In this document: one piece after another, positions 13,240 through 26,200 of the stretch | Numbering within the stretch: position 1 is the stretch's first letter | Layout: the number at the start of each line of letters is the position of its first letter | Origin: Anas platyrhynchos | Taxonomy: Eukaryota; Chordata; Aves; Anseriformes; Anatidae | Assembly: GCF_047663525.1 (NCBI RefSeq) | Contig: NC_092606.1 | Span: 6,136,501 to 6,200,500 of the forward strand | DNA length: 64,000 nt | Direction: 5' to 3' | Made by a program: the position numbers and the translations under genes | The notes under the pieces: model-generated | What the model saw: only the letters and a program-made list of their open reading frames with translations | The model's database searches: none | What the model was told of the DNA's origin: nothing

Positions 13240-13500
13240 CTGCCGCCACCGCCGCCGCCTCACCGGCCTTAGGGGAAGGGATGCGGAAGGGGCGGGGCCG
13301 CGGCCGGAAGAGCCGCGCGGCAGGGGGCGGGGCCTGCGGCAGGGGTGGGCGGGGCGTGGCGGGGAGGATTTAAAGGCGCAGGCCGCGGGTAGCAGCAGGG
13401 TGGTGGAGGAGGGGCCCGAGGAGTGGGGGTGTCGTGCTGAGGGGTGTGAGGGTGGGGCCGCCATTTTGTGCTCCTCGCTGCTGGGCAAAGCCCGGTGTGG
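13240..13500 (-). promoter_or_regulatory. CpG-island promoter, probably MRPS17 (possibly shared with NF2L)
   Basis: Very GC- and CpG-rich, with GC boxes (GGGGCGGGG near 13290, GGGGGCGGGGCC near 13325), an ETS site CCGGAAG at 13304-13310, and a YY1-type GCCGCCATTTTG at 13457-13468. The YY1 element is oriented as in minus-strand genes (AAAATGGCGGC), as at the NIPSNAP2 start. A good minus-strand donor (GTGAGG, plus 13258-13263) would end a non-coding exon 1 at 13264 and splice to the acceptor at 12208. A plus-strand start for NF2L from the same island is possible but not shown. Confidence 0.65.
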
Positions 13501-16500
13501 GTATGCGAGGGGTTGGCATCCTGCTCTGCCCTCACAGGAATTAAGTGCTGCTGGCTCTTCTGTTTGTGTAAATGACCCAAATGTTGTGGGTTTTCCACGT
13601 AAACCTCAAAGAAGTGGGGTACCTGCATTGAGCGCTGGCTTCTTGTTCTCGATTGTCCCTGTTTTGGGAGAAATTCAGTTTAAATCTGTGAAATCAGCAT
13701 CTGAAAAAAACAAACACCTTACAAATAGAGCGGAGTAAAATCCCTTGGCCATGCCCTGGTGCTTCAGGTAGTTTCCTCCTGTCAGCCTCAGTGCCAGGCA
13801 GAGGCTATCTCATTTTAAAAACTACTTATTTTTTTTTATTAGTTTCACCCGTTTAACGCTGGCAAGAAATCTGATGCCCACCTTGCCAGGCTTGTTCTGT
13901 TCAGCCTTTATTGTCCCACACAGGAAGGGGCAGGCAGGGAATGACACCTACCTGCTAGGACAGCACTGCAGCTTCCCTCCTTAAGGTGGCTGGGCATGGG
14001 CAGCCCAGGCTGCTCGTACAGCTGCAGACACTGCTGAAATAATTCGATCAAACACTGTTAAAGAAGTCTGCAAGTTCGCTCTCAGTCCTTACAGATACCC
14101 AATATAAGATTCAGGGGCTTCTCCTAATTTCCTTTGCTGCCTGAATTGCAGTGGAGAGAAGTTGGGAGGAGTTTTGCTGGCACAGGCAGGAAATGGTTAA
14201 GAGCCCTTCATATCACCTGGGAAAGCGATTCTTTGATTTTTCAGAGGGCGCTAACATGCTGCAGTTCATGGGGAACAAAGGGAAGGAGATCAACTATAAA
14301 AGTTGTTCTTGGATTTTATTTTCCGTGGCAGAACGTGCGAGGGCTGGACACTGATGTCTGCTGAAAAATAAGGGATTTTGGATTAAAAAGATTTTTTTTT
14401 TCTTCTTATCTTCGTTCGGAAAATGATCTGTGAAGTAACTCTGATTTCAACCGGTGACTTTAGATAACTTCTTTTTGACTGAGAGGTAAGAACAACATTT
14501 GTATCACTGACCCATTTTGAAACAGTGAATTCTTTGCTTAAATTGTTCCATAGGTAGGACAAGGAACACACTCAGGAGTGAGTCAACAGCTGTAAAAAGC
14601 CCACAGCGCTTTTCCTTTACTGTCTGTGCTCAGTTTGCTTGCATTAATTCCTGAGCTTAAGTGTAGAAATTCAGGAACTGGGAGAAACCTAATGAGCCGG
14701 GGGAATTTACAGCTAAGAGTTGCAGTAAAAGTTTTGCAATGACAAGAGACTTTCAGTGTGTAGTAGTATCCGTGGTAATGTGCTTTTGCACTTGATGCAT
14801 CAAGCATCTTCTGGTGGTGTCTCTTAAACTGCTTCCTGAACCTTGCTTCTTTAAACCCCATTGAACTCCCTGGGGTTTTATGTTTCAGGCGTGTAAGGAC
14901 TTTGCTAGCAAATACACGTGTGCTGCCCCTGGGCAATGTGCTGGACCTTAACCTGGGAGGACAGACTGCTTTTTTAAGCAGGGTCTGACAGTTTCCATTT
15001 CTTCTTAGCCTGTACACAGATGAGAGGTCTCACCTTAAAAGTGATGCTGACTTTTTGTGTTTGTGTCAGTGAAAACAGATGTTTGACTGTCCAAAGCGTG
15101 ATCGGATGGCAACACCTCAGGCACAGTCACTGGGAGCAAGCCCTGTGTGAAGGGAAATCTTTACATCCTGTGGAGAGCACTGTGAGCCATCCATTTACCT
15201 TGGAAATGCCAAACTGAAAGTGAATAGTACTCTCACTCTTGGCAAGGTTAATTACAGCTTGCTCATTGAGGTATTGCTCAGCGTCTGTCTCTGTAACCTA
15301 CTGAATTGGGGAATTTATTGAGCTTTTGGAGGGGTGCTGGTTTCATTTGCTTTGTACGTTTTGATGAATGCTGGAAGTGGTATGTGATGGGTGGGTTATT
15401 TCCCATTTTGACAAATCGTGTAGTGTAGTGGTGGAGCACGACAGCCCATCTAGTGTAGTGATAGAGATAAGCATCAGTCATTGCAAGAGTCGCCTTGCCA
15501 GTTATTCTTGCTATTGCTTGTTGTTCCCAGCTTCCTTCCCCCACGTTTTGCTCAGGTGCTGGTTTCTTATGGTCAAGAATGGGGAAGATTATAACCCAGT
15601 TAGAGCTGGTGGATGTCAGTTCTTTCATCTTGAACATGTTAAAAGGCAGCATCTGGACCGTTTAGATCCTGCAGATCTTACTCCTCATCACTGTTCCTGG
15701 TCCCCTCATCAAGCAAAGTTTTTTCTCATCTTTCTGTTAGTTTTCATAAGGTGCAAGAAAAGCTGTGGACATTCACAGTTTCTGAACTATGTGTTCCCAC
15801 ATTCTGGCTGGGCTGGAAAGTTATCACCCTGCCCTCTTTTGGATTAATATGGTATTTGGTAAGGTTATGACATGCTCTAATCTATTCCATTTTGCTGCTT
15901 CTGACTCCTGAGCTTTGATGCCTCTGGCAACTGCAGAAATAAATCACTGGAGCTCGCTGACAGAAATTGCCTTGAAACAAGCTGCACATGATTCACAGCT
16001 AAACGTTGTTATTAGCAAGTATCTAGAGAGTGTATCTCTTCTGCATTTAAACAAAAGATTGCAAACCCAGATTGCCTTATTTGGCAAGATTTATATGAAA
16101 AAGTTTTTTCCAAAAACTTCACTGTTAAGTGCTTTTGCTTATGTTGTCAGTATCTGATGTTCTTTCAACCTATCTGGTGTGAAAACCTTTCCTATTTCTT
16201 TACCAGTACTATTGATTAAAATGCCGTTTACATTTCTTGGGAAAATTTGATATTCAAAAATGTCTTTTCACTGTGAGTCAGAATGTACTTTTCCATGGAA
16301 TAAAAATTCTGGAAAGGGAAAAAAATGCTATTGGAAATGTTGAACAAATTATATTGTCATTTCAACCAGGTTATATAAGAAAAAAAGAAATAACTTCAAA
16401 GTCAGAATGAAGGGCTCTGGTGTTTTTGTCATATTTTGAGAAAATTAGTACATTCTTCTGAAATAGTTCTATTTTATCTGTTCAGCATTTTCCATATGAA

Positions 16501-19278
16501 ACTCTTTGAGAATGTTCTGTACTGGCCCAAACTCCAAGTTCCTATTTAACTGAATTGGCTGATTCAAATTACACGTTAAAAATGAATTATGAAGTTTTTT
16601 CTCTTTTTGTCTGCAGCCACTGATGTTTCTTCTAGAGCTAATTTAAGAAGGGTTTGTGCCCAGTACTCCATAGTGGTTCATAGTTCTAGTGCTCTAACTG
16701 CTGTATCCCATGGTAAAAGTATTTACAGTAATTCTCTGGTTTTGAAGAAAAATGGGCAAGGGAGAGCTTTGGAATGTAACAGGTTAAAACATAACTTTGC
16801 TGTTAGCCCTGCTGCAGCTTGCAGATTAGGGATCAAAAAATTACTGGTATAATTACTGCTGGTTTGGATGCCTTCACATGGTGCTCTCCCTGTCGATATT
16901 ACTGTGGTCGTATTACACCATACTACTATGGTGATTTTGTGGTTTTTAAGCATTCCTTTCCCTTTAATTGAAAACACCTTTGTATGCTAAACAGGACCTG
17001 CGTTCTGCTCAGCACTGTGCACTGAGATGTTGCCTAAATTAGAGGAAATGCACCCAGTGGTGAGATCTGCTTTGCACTCCTCTGAATAAAAGGATTCCCC
17101 CAGGATAAGGGGGATACCCCGAGGGTGAAGGGATTTGGTTTTTCTTTGGATATGCCTCCCATGTGTTAAAATCCCTGACACTCACCAGTTTACCCTAATT
17201 CTTTGCAGTTTGAGCTGTCCTCTTCTAGCACTGTTGGCAGGCACTGGCAGGAGGACTAATCAGGAAAAGTGCTTTAGGGATGTGTCTTGAGGTGGGGGCA
17301 CATACTGTCATGCTGTTGCAGGCAGAAGTTTATCTAACTTGTTCAGAAAGACAGAACTTCTATACTTTTCCAGCATTATAGTATTCTGGTTAGTGATTTT
17401 TTTCTCAGTGTGTGACTTGCTGCAATTTAATTAAGCCCATTATTCCTTGTCCTAACCACTGTGGTCATGTACAGCAGGCATTATCATATCTCATTACACT
17501 TGTCCGTTCTCTGCACTAACCAGTACTTTCGTTTTACTACAGATTATTTTCTAGGCCTTGGTGCTCTGCTTTGGATTCTCTCCAGTCATCCCATCATCTA
17601 TCTTGAAGTGTGTTGCCTCAAACTGGACACAAGACTTCAGCAGAAGCTTTACCAGCCCCAACTGGAGGGAGAGAACACCTCAACTGGTCTCAGTGGTGTC
17701 AGAAAGATGAATTTTCTCCTGAGCTTCTTTTCCCCACTCTGAGTTGCCACAAGTACTTGTTCAAGTCTGGCTGATGTCCATGTGATTTGGCACCTGATTT
17801 ATCTGTTCTCTGTCTCAGCTTCCTTACAAGTCAAAAAGAAAAACTTCTGTATATATTTTACCTCCTATTTAGCCATCTGAAATTCTTGGATGAGGGGCAC
17901 ATGTAAAGTAAGTGGAAAATGACCAATGTATTTGTAAGCCGATTAAAAGCTTAGCAGAAGAGAAGAAAGAGACGAGATATTTTATAAAATACTGGAAGGT
18001 ACAGACAAATACTTTTCAGTTTGAACTAGAACTTTATTTTGGAATTGCTTAGGAAGAGGTTGGAAGTCTGCCACCCTGTAATAGTCTTACATTGTAGGAA
18101 ACCAATAATACCTCTGCCTCCTCTTGACCTATATAGTTCACAGATTCTAACTGGGTTGTGCAAGACTGAGCTGTTAATTTTATAAAGTAAATACAAGAAG
18201 AAAAAATTACAGGCTGACTTGTGCTGCAGAGTGTGGATTCACACTACCATTTAACCCCAACTTCCAACGTTTGGCTTGGCTGGTATACACAAAATCCTCA
18301 TGACAATGGAAATAACACGTGTCTTTTTTTTTTTTTTTTTGATGGCATGCAGTCAAGTGCATTCAGAATATAAAATTTGTGAAGAGATTTTCTGTAGGCT
18401 TCTGCAAAACTGTGTTAATTTCACCTCAGAAGAAGAAGCACTGGAAAAAATGGTGCTCTAAGTAGCTTTCATCATTGTGTGTTTATATGTTTAAAAGAAA
18501 TAGGCAGATTCAGCTTGATTTCACTGGATATATTTCTGGCATTTGTATTATTTCAGGGACCTAAGATTTTATGATGTCAAGAAACTTGATAGGATAGTTT
18601 CTCAAGGAGACAACTGATGGAAAAGTATTGAGTTGGGTTTGATATAGCAAGTTTTTGTGTGATGTGGCTCTTTTACACACCGTGCTTCTGCTGATGCATT
18701 TAGAGTACTGGTACAGTGGTACATACAGCAGAGACCATTGAGAAAGAGAATTTTACTTGGTTGTATAAAAGGGATGAGGAATGTCTTATTTGCTGATATT
18801 ACTCCAAAGCCATGTTCTACTTTTGATGAAACTGAATATTCATCCGTTGCAGAGTTTCACTGCAAGAGAATGCTGAATTGCCTGGACACAGGTGATTTTA
18901 TGGAGCACGAGGGCTGGACTGGAGGTTCCCTAGATGTCCTCAGCTGTAGTGAGAGGCAGTCCCCTAGATCTTGCAATGTAAGGTCTGAATGAGGTTGTTT
19001 CTAGTACTGTAGGAAGGTAATATTTGCCCAGGTCTCAGGGAAAGACAAGAATAATATTTTAGAGCAATTTTTAGGGAGTAAATCCCCAGGTCAAACTAAT
19101 TTTTTTTTTTTGTTTTGACATAATTATGGCTTTGAGCGTCTTCCTGGACACAAACATCCAGAGACTGCTTGTATTTAAGGCTGACTTTATTCTGCAAGTT
19201 TGAACTCATCCTACTTTGAAATATAGCCAAGGAAATTACTGAATTTCTAGCCCTAAATGCAGCTATGTTTGATTTCAG
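13501..19278. other. Spacer or long 5' intron upstream of NF2L
   Basis: No conserved exon is recognisable on either strand apart from a CR1 remnant near 17.4-17.8 kb. If NF2L transcription begins in the 13.3-13.5 kb CpG island, this block is its first intron. A splice acceptor (GATTTCAG, 19271-19278) upstream of the first coding ATG supports at least one upstream non-coding exon somewhere. Confidence 0.4.
17425..17790 (-). mobile_element. CR1 LINE remnant, 3' part, minus orientation
   Basis: Read on the minus strand, 17540-17660 resembles the CR1 segment that encodes LEYCVQFWAP..FKKD (here SCVQFEATHFKID). The plus-strand text near 17436 matches the reverse complement of the 'aaggGCAATGG' segment of CR1 3' ends. 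The copy is diverged, 5'-truncated, and has no intact frame. Exact ends are approximate. Confidence 0.6.
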
Positions 19279-19306
19279 GTGTGGCTGTCCTCATAAACTG
19301 AAAAAT

Positions 19307-20268
19307 ATGTCTATCCGAGGCCTGAAGAAGAAACAACCAAAGACATTTAAAGTCAAAATTATAACAGTGGATGCTGAAATGGAATTCAGCTGTGAGGTAA
19401 GAGCTCTCAGAAAAATGCTGGAAAGTTGGAGATTGCCCTTTATATTAGCAAGATGTACCCTTGAAAATTCTCTGAAAATCCATAGTTATCATTTAAAAGC
19501 CACATTTTTTGAATGTGACAAGGTTCTTTAAAACGCAGGCCTGGAGAAACAAGTCTGGTCAGAGCTGGTCCTAAGATGTTGCTTATACACTAACGTACAA
19601 AATGATGCTCCACGTTTGTTGATCTGGGAAATTCTCTTCAAATGTGATTCGCCATCTGTAAACTCCAGTTTCTTTCTTTAGCTGTAATGGCTGGCTTACA
19701 TCTTATCTGGGTACGAGAGAAAAATGATCAAATGTAAAAGTTAGCTTTTCTTCTATTAATTATGGCTCTCTAGTAAATTGGATAGACTGCAGAAAAATGT
19801 GGAAGAATACATATATAGCAAGCAATCGATTGATAAATGAATTGGGCTGCACTGTTGAGGAGACAGAACTGTGCCTGATTAATTCCTAATCATCCAACAA
19901 AAGCAAAAAAAAAAAAAAAAAAAAAAGCGCAATTACTTTGAGAAGGCAAGCTAGAAAACTAAGGTCCACTAGGATAGCAATTTTAATGAGAGAGATGACT
20001 GTTGTGGGGCATTTAATATTTCATTTACTTGATCCCTCAGAGACAATATACTAGTCAAAAGCACTGGACTTCTGTAACTTACAGATCTAAAGTACTTGCA
20101 AGCAGGGTTGTGAAAATAGAATTTGGAAAATTTGGTTCGGAGCTCAGAATCCTGTTAGCAAATCCAGCTTGATATATTCTTTCCTTTGCTATCACTCGCT
20201 CTCCCCCAGTACTGCTTTTTTTCTGGGTGGATATCCTGCTTTCCATCCAAATAATGCCCCGAAGTGTG

Positions 20269-20299
<31 letters not shown>

Positions 20300-23200
20300 C
20301 ATTGAGTTTAGTGGCTGACCCTGCAATGAGACAAAATCATCTTTTAATATGTAGCCAAACAGAAGAAACAGATGTGCAGCCTCTTCAGTGAAAAATGAGA
20401 CATCATGTGTGTGTGAATTTTGGGACCTTTAATCAAAGTTTCTGTTCTCTATGGAGCTAGGCTAGTAAATTAGATTAGATTGCTTTTTTTTTTTTTTTTA
20501 CTGGATAAAAAAAAGATCCCGACTATACTGCGCACTAAATCCTACTCCAAGAAGACAGACTCCTGCTCATTTAAATCAGAGTAGCATAAAGGCTTGGCTT
20601 GTTGCCACTGAAATAGCTGAGGTATGTGAAAGATGGATTTGCTTTGATTGTTTGGCATTTCTACTCTGTGCCTTGACACTCCTTTGATTTCCCCCTGGCC
20701 TTCTCTCAAGACTCTTTAATTTGTGTAAACTGTTGAATAAGATTTTTACAAATATTAATAAAGCTTTGCTGGGTCCTAGGAGATCAGTAGTACAATCCTC
20801 ATTCCCTCTGCTCATAAAGTGCTTGATGCTGTGATTAAATGCCTGCAGCTTTGAATCTTTGGAGGAAAGGAAGAGGAAGTAGAACATTACAGCTCATGTA
20901 CCTTTGCTGTAGGCAGCAGTAGGCATGTTTCTTTGTCAAGCTAAAGGTGAAATAATAGTTTGTAGGGGAAAGGCAAATGGTAACCTGGTTTGCTCGCCAA
21001 AAATGCGGCAAGTTCAGTCAGGATAAATATGTTTTGTATTATTTTCTTTTTCTTTTCTAGATGAAGTGGAAGGGAAAGGACTTGTTTGACTTGGTGTGCC
21101 GAGCACTTGGTTTAAGGGAGACCTGGTTCTTTGGTTTGCAGTATACAATGAAGGGAATGTGCACCTGGTTAAAGATGGACAAAAAGGTACAGAAAACAAA
21201 AATAGTAACCTGCAATCTTCAGCTCCTAAATGACTTACTTTTTCTTTAAGCTCAGGAGCTAAAGGAACGTGTTAAATGACAACCCATAATTCTAGATGAT
21301 ATCATTTTTTTTAGAATTGAATTTCATTGTGTTATGCAATCTTCTTGTTTAAGGTTTTGTCTGAAGTGTTACCACTATATGCACTGCTTCATAATATATA
21401 ATATATGCACATATTCATATAATCACCACTATATGCATTTATTGCATTAAAGCTCAGCATTGCCCTTCCTTCTAGAACATGGAAATGCTGCCTTAACTGG
21501 ATTATTAGCTGCCTTCTGATTTTCCTCTGGAATAATAGTTTGAGACATTTCTGTACCATTTTTACTGCTGATTTTGGTTTTATTTTTAAGCAGGTTTTAG
21601 ATCAAGAAATCCCCAAAGAAGATCCCATTAGCTTTCATTTTTTGGCTAAATTCTACCCCGAGAAGGTAGAAGAGGAACTGTTACAGGAAATTACCCAGCA
21701 TTTATTCTTCCTTCAGGTCAGGAACATTTTTTAAGCCATTAATTCCTTCTGTGTTCACCCCAGTCCCCTTATAATGTCTTTGATCTTGTTGGCTGTTGTT
21801 AGTCTCAGAATGACTCTGCTGGCTTCAGCCATACCATTGTCTATGTAAATATCTAATTTTTATAAAATACAAACATCTCTCCTGGCTACTGTGGTTTTGT
21901 ATGATGTTAAGTTGAATGTTTGCCTTCTGCAGGCTTTTGTTCTCATGATGGCTTCTCATACTGCTTGTGCTAGGAATGGGAGTTAAATTGCTGGGACCTG
22001 TAGTTTCATGTAAAATGATTTTTACACCTATCGGGGAAGAATCGGGGAGAAGAGGTAGCAGTGTTGGTCATACTCAATTTTTAATTTTGGGAAGAAACTC
22101 CATATGGGTTGGAACTTTTTGAGTCAAGTCTGCCTGTTCCCGTGTTGTATTTCTGATTTAGCAGCTTCTCCATAGCCATTCTCAGAGGTGCTTTCATAAC
22201 TGGTCCTGATATTTTCACACTCAGAGGACAAGTAATCTTAGATTTATTTGTTCATTTATTTCCACTGCCAGGCAGACACCAGGGCTCTTTTCCCCAGCAT
22301 AATTAGGACATCCTGACCAGCTTCTGCATTTATCTGTTACAAGTATTCTGTTTTCTGAACTCTGTGAAGGTTCTTCTTATGTTAGATTTTAAGCCATCCA
22401 TATACCACTTAAGGGTAACCACAGTGCACATTTTACCATGCTTCCTGCCCTTTTGGAGCACTGCCTAAAGTAGTTGGTCTGGGAATTAGTTTCTTAAGGT
22501 TCTTGCCCTAACTGTTGAGGGGTGAGAAGTATAGAGTGAAGTCCCCGTTTTTATCAGCTTCAAGAGTCATCTTGAGGACTGTGTCACCTGGTCTGCTCTG
22601 GCTGCAGCTAAACTGAAGAGTCTCAAAAGCTCCTTGTCATCTTCTCTTAGAACTGCTGGTGCTCTTGAGTAACCATTCCTTAACCTGGTTCTTTCAAAAC
22701 GAGAAGGATTAGAAGAGACCTGTTATTAGGTGTATGAACTGTGCGAGGGAGTGACTACACAGCAATTATGGTGGCAGTCGTGAAGGTGAAGAAGAGGAAA
22801 GGAATGGTGATAAGCACTTGGGGACAGTAAGTTTTTTTCACTGATACCAGCTGCAGATGTAACAAGACCCATGACTGCAATCTACCCCTAAAACTAAAAC
22901 TCCCAAGCTTCTAAAAATAGTCCAGGTGATTACTGGAAGATCTTGTTGTGTAAGACTATAGAAGGCATAATCACTAGAAAACAAGAACTACCTAACCTGT
23001 CCTTTTTAGATCTTATTTTTGGATTGTAGGGGAAAAGATCACAATTTGATATCCACCCTGAAATACATAGGTTTGCTTATCTAACAAGCTTCAACAGGAC
23101 AAAAGCAGCATAGAGACAGCTGCAGCAATAGGCTATAGCTGTAACAGTAGCTGTATAAGCATTGAGTTTTTGGGATGATCTCTTGGTGGTCAGCTGTATT

Positions 23201-26200
23201 TTCCAACATCTTTGCCATCCATCTTCTCTCCTGAGTAGCTGTGGGATCTTCTGAATGTTACAGACTCTACTGTGTTGCTTTATTCGGTAGCTTTCAGTAG
23301 GATGTGTCCGTGCAAGTAGGTTGGCTTATGGAATAAAATCAGTCTGCATCTGTAAATAAACACAGTAAATACACAGGTTCCCTGAGGAGGATGTGCTAAT
23401 GAAGGAATGGGAAAATGCTGTTATTCCAAAGGTTAACAAGCTAACTATAATTTTACCAGAACCCTTAACCATTTGGAAATTTGCTTCTTAAGCTAAGTTT
23501 GGAAAGGAGTGAGGGGGGCAGAACTCTTCCTACTCTTTTAATCCTGATTTCTTTTCACGTTTTCTCCTTGAACCTGCCTTGACTAGCAGATATGCAATTA
23601 GCAAATTCTTCTCATTCCAAAGTAGAAAAACAAGACAGAAACAAATTTGGACTTGCAAAGTTTCCTGGCTATAAGAACTTAAGATCACACCTGGATGCCA
23701 ATAGGAAAAACATGTACAGACATCTGGATGCTTACAGATTTCAGTTCTACTCACTATTCAGACTTAGATGTTAATGTGGCATAACGTCTTTTTGCTAAAT
23801 GTGTGAATAAACATCAATGACTAAAGCTACATTTTCTGTTTAACGATTAGATAGCTTACTCCTTTTACAAGGATGTTTTGTTATACTACTTTATAGAAAT
23901 GATCAAAAAAAACCCCACCCAGACACTTATAGGAGATTTATCTTACGTTGTTCTCAATTCTGAAATATATTATTTGCACCAAGGAGTATGAAAGCCAGAG
24001 CTTTCCAATTTGGAAGAAAAGTCTTTTCATTCTTTCCATTTTAACAGCTTAGAAAGAATTTTCCCTGTACTATAACTCAGGTTATATATTGTGCTCACCC
24101 GAGACTAAATTCGAAAGAAAAACTTTCTTGATGGTTCATTTCAGTTCACAGCACCTACAGTTCTAAGTGTCTTTGTAAAGGCAGCTCAAGCATTATCTCA
24201 AGTAATTTTTCTTTTTGGAAATGCTTAAGACTGTGAATTATGTAAAATTTTCTTATCTTGTGCTTGTTAGTAGGCTAAATACATTACACCTGAGAGGAAG
24301 ATTTGGGAAGATTAATTTATTCTTCCCCCTTCAGGTTTCCAGGTAAAAGTTGCCCAACATATTTAAAATCAAGCAACGTCTTACAAGCTATTACACCTCT
24401 GATCATGCTAGCACCATGGAGTACTAAAATGAAAAGAATGCTAAAAGACTCTTTACCATTTCTACTATGCTTTTATTTTTAAGCCACTATGTTATTGTTG
24501 TACTTAGACCATTGTAACTGAATAAATCTAATGCTCTATTAGGCAGTTTCTCTTTGTGAGGTGCCCTTCATTCTTCTGGAAAGCTTTTAAAGATTCTATG
24601 AATGGTTTTAGTATAATATCTCTGTCCTTGACAACATTCAAAAGGCAGCTGGACAGATCCCTGAGCAATCTGGTCTAGTTGGACTTGCTTTGAGTGGGTG
24701 ACCTCCAGAGGTTTGTCCTGACCTAAAATTCGGATATGTTACACGTTATAAAGCTAATGTTTTTTCTAGCTAAACATTCTTCTTGTTGTGGTTGTGTAGC
24801 TCTTTAGTGCTATTTTAGATGGCAGGTCAAATGATTGTTTGGTGTAGCACATTTAGTATGACTGAATACAAAGAAGTTACGATGATTTGCAATAGCTAAG
24901 GAACACACCTGCTCTTATTCAATGCTGAAGGTAAAAATGGTACAGCTTCATTCAGGGAAATGAGGCGGTAATAAAAGGGAGTGTGACAAAGGTCCTTAAT
25001 TCTGTTTGTATGATGGAAGAATAATAAAAAGCCCAATGAACCAATATTAACAATTTTCCACTCGTTTATGGAAAAGGTCTTTTTCTGTCATTCCAAGCTG
25101 AATAATGTGATTGAAAATACAACAGTTGATTATGTTTTCATTGAATTGTCTTTCTGAAATTAAAATACTTCATCAGCTCTCATGCTTATTTCTAGGACTA
25201 TAATTTACAGGCAGGTTTTAGCTTTTTGGCATCCTATAGAAGCCATGAAATAAAGGTCATTTTGTACTGCTAGACTGAAGTAAAGATACCTTCCCTATGA
25301 GGCCTCTAATCTCTGCAAGGGGCATTAGCAGAAAAATTTCAGGAAAGTGCTTGCAGTAGTTCTGTACTTTTTTGATAGTGTCTGATAAAATGCACTTACT
25401 AATTTATTCATGGTGCTGTACAAACTTTAGGAAGAACTAACTGTATCATAAGCAGGAAGTAAAAATAAAAAAAAATCTAAAAGGAATGAAGTGCAGATAA
25501 TAAATGTGTTCTGTAGCAGATTCTTTTTCAGGACTCTCTATATAAATGCGGGGAGATAGCTGTCTGGCAGTTCTATGAACTTAGAATTAAAACACTTTAA
25601 CCTCCAAAAATTATTTTCATTAAATGTAATGTTATGGTTTCTTGTGTTTCTGAATGCCTCTTTGTTGCTGCTGTTAACTTGTGATGGTTGGTGCCAAGTT
25701 ATAGTCCAGGCATGTCTAATTTAATTTCAGGCCTGACATAAGTCTTGAGTATGAGCTTCTTCAACTTGTTCCCTTTTTCTTCTGATTTAGGTTAAGAAAC
25801 AGATACTGGATGAAGAAATCTATTGCTCTCCAGAGGCAACAGTTTTACTGGCTTCTTATGCTGTTCAGGCCAAGGTCTGTGCATAGCAGTACTCTTATTT
25901 ATTTTTAACAAACACATATACAGGGTGGTATGTAAAACACAAGCGTTAAACTTTGCTATTAAAATAGGTCATGCTGGGAAGCACAGGTGCAGCTGGAAAA
26001 ATAAGCATTAGATGCCATTACAAGGATTTGAGGAAGAAATTAGTTTGCTGTTTTATACTATGCTTTCAGTTTAGAGGATTTCTTTTGATGTAGCATTTTA
26101 ATGTATTTTTTTCTCCAAATTGGTATTATTTCCTGCTATTAAAGTGTCCATGGATACAGAGGTGCTGATACCATGAGCTTACAATGGTGTGATATTCTTT

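Noticed and set aside
12881-13738. Open frame of 285 codons on the plus strand with a Pro/Leu/Arg repeat
   Set aside because: Most of it is translation of the 10-bp minisatellite, which lacks stops in any frame. There is no family resemblance and no plausible start context.
20269-20297. Long poly(T)/poly(A) runs as tails of processed retrocopies or SINEs
   Set aside because: I found no gene-like or SINE-like sequence or target-site duplication beside the runs. CR1, the main avian LINE, does not leave poly(A) tails.
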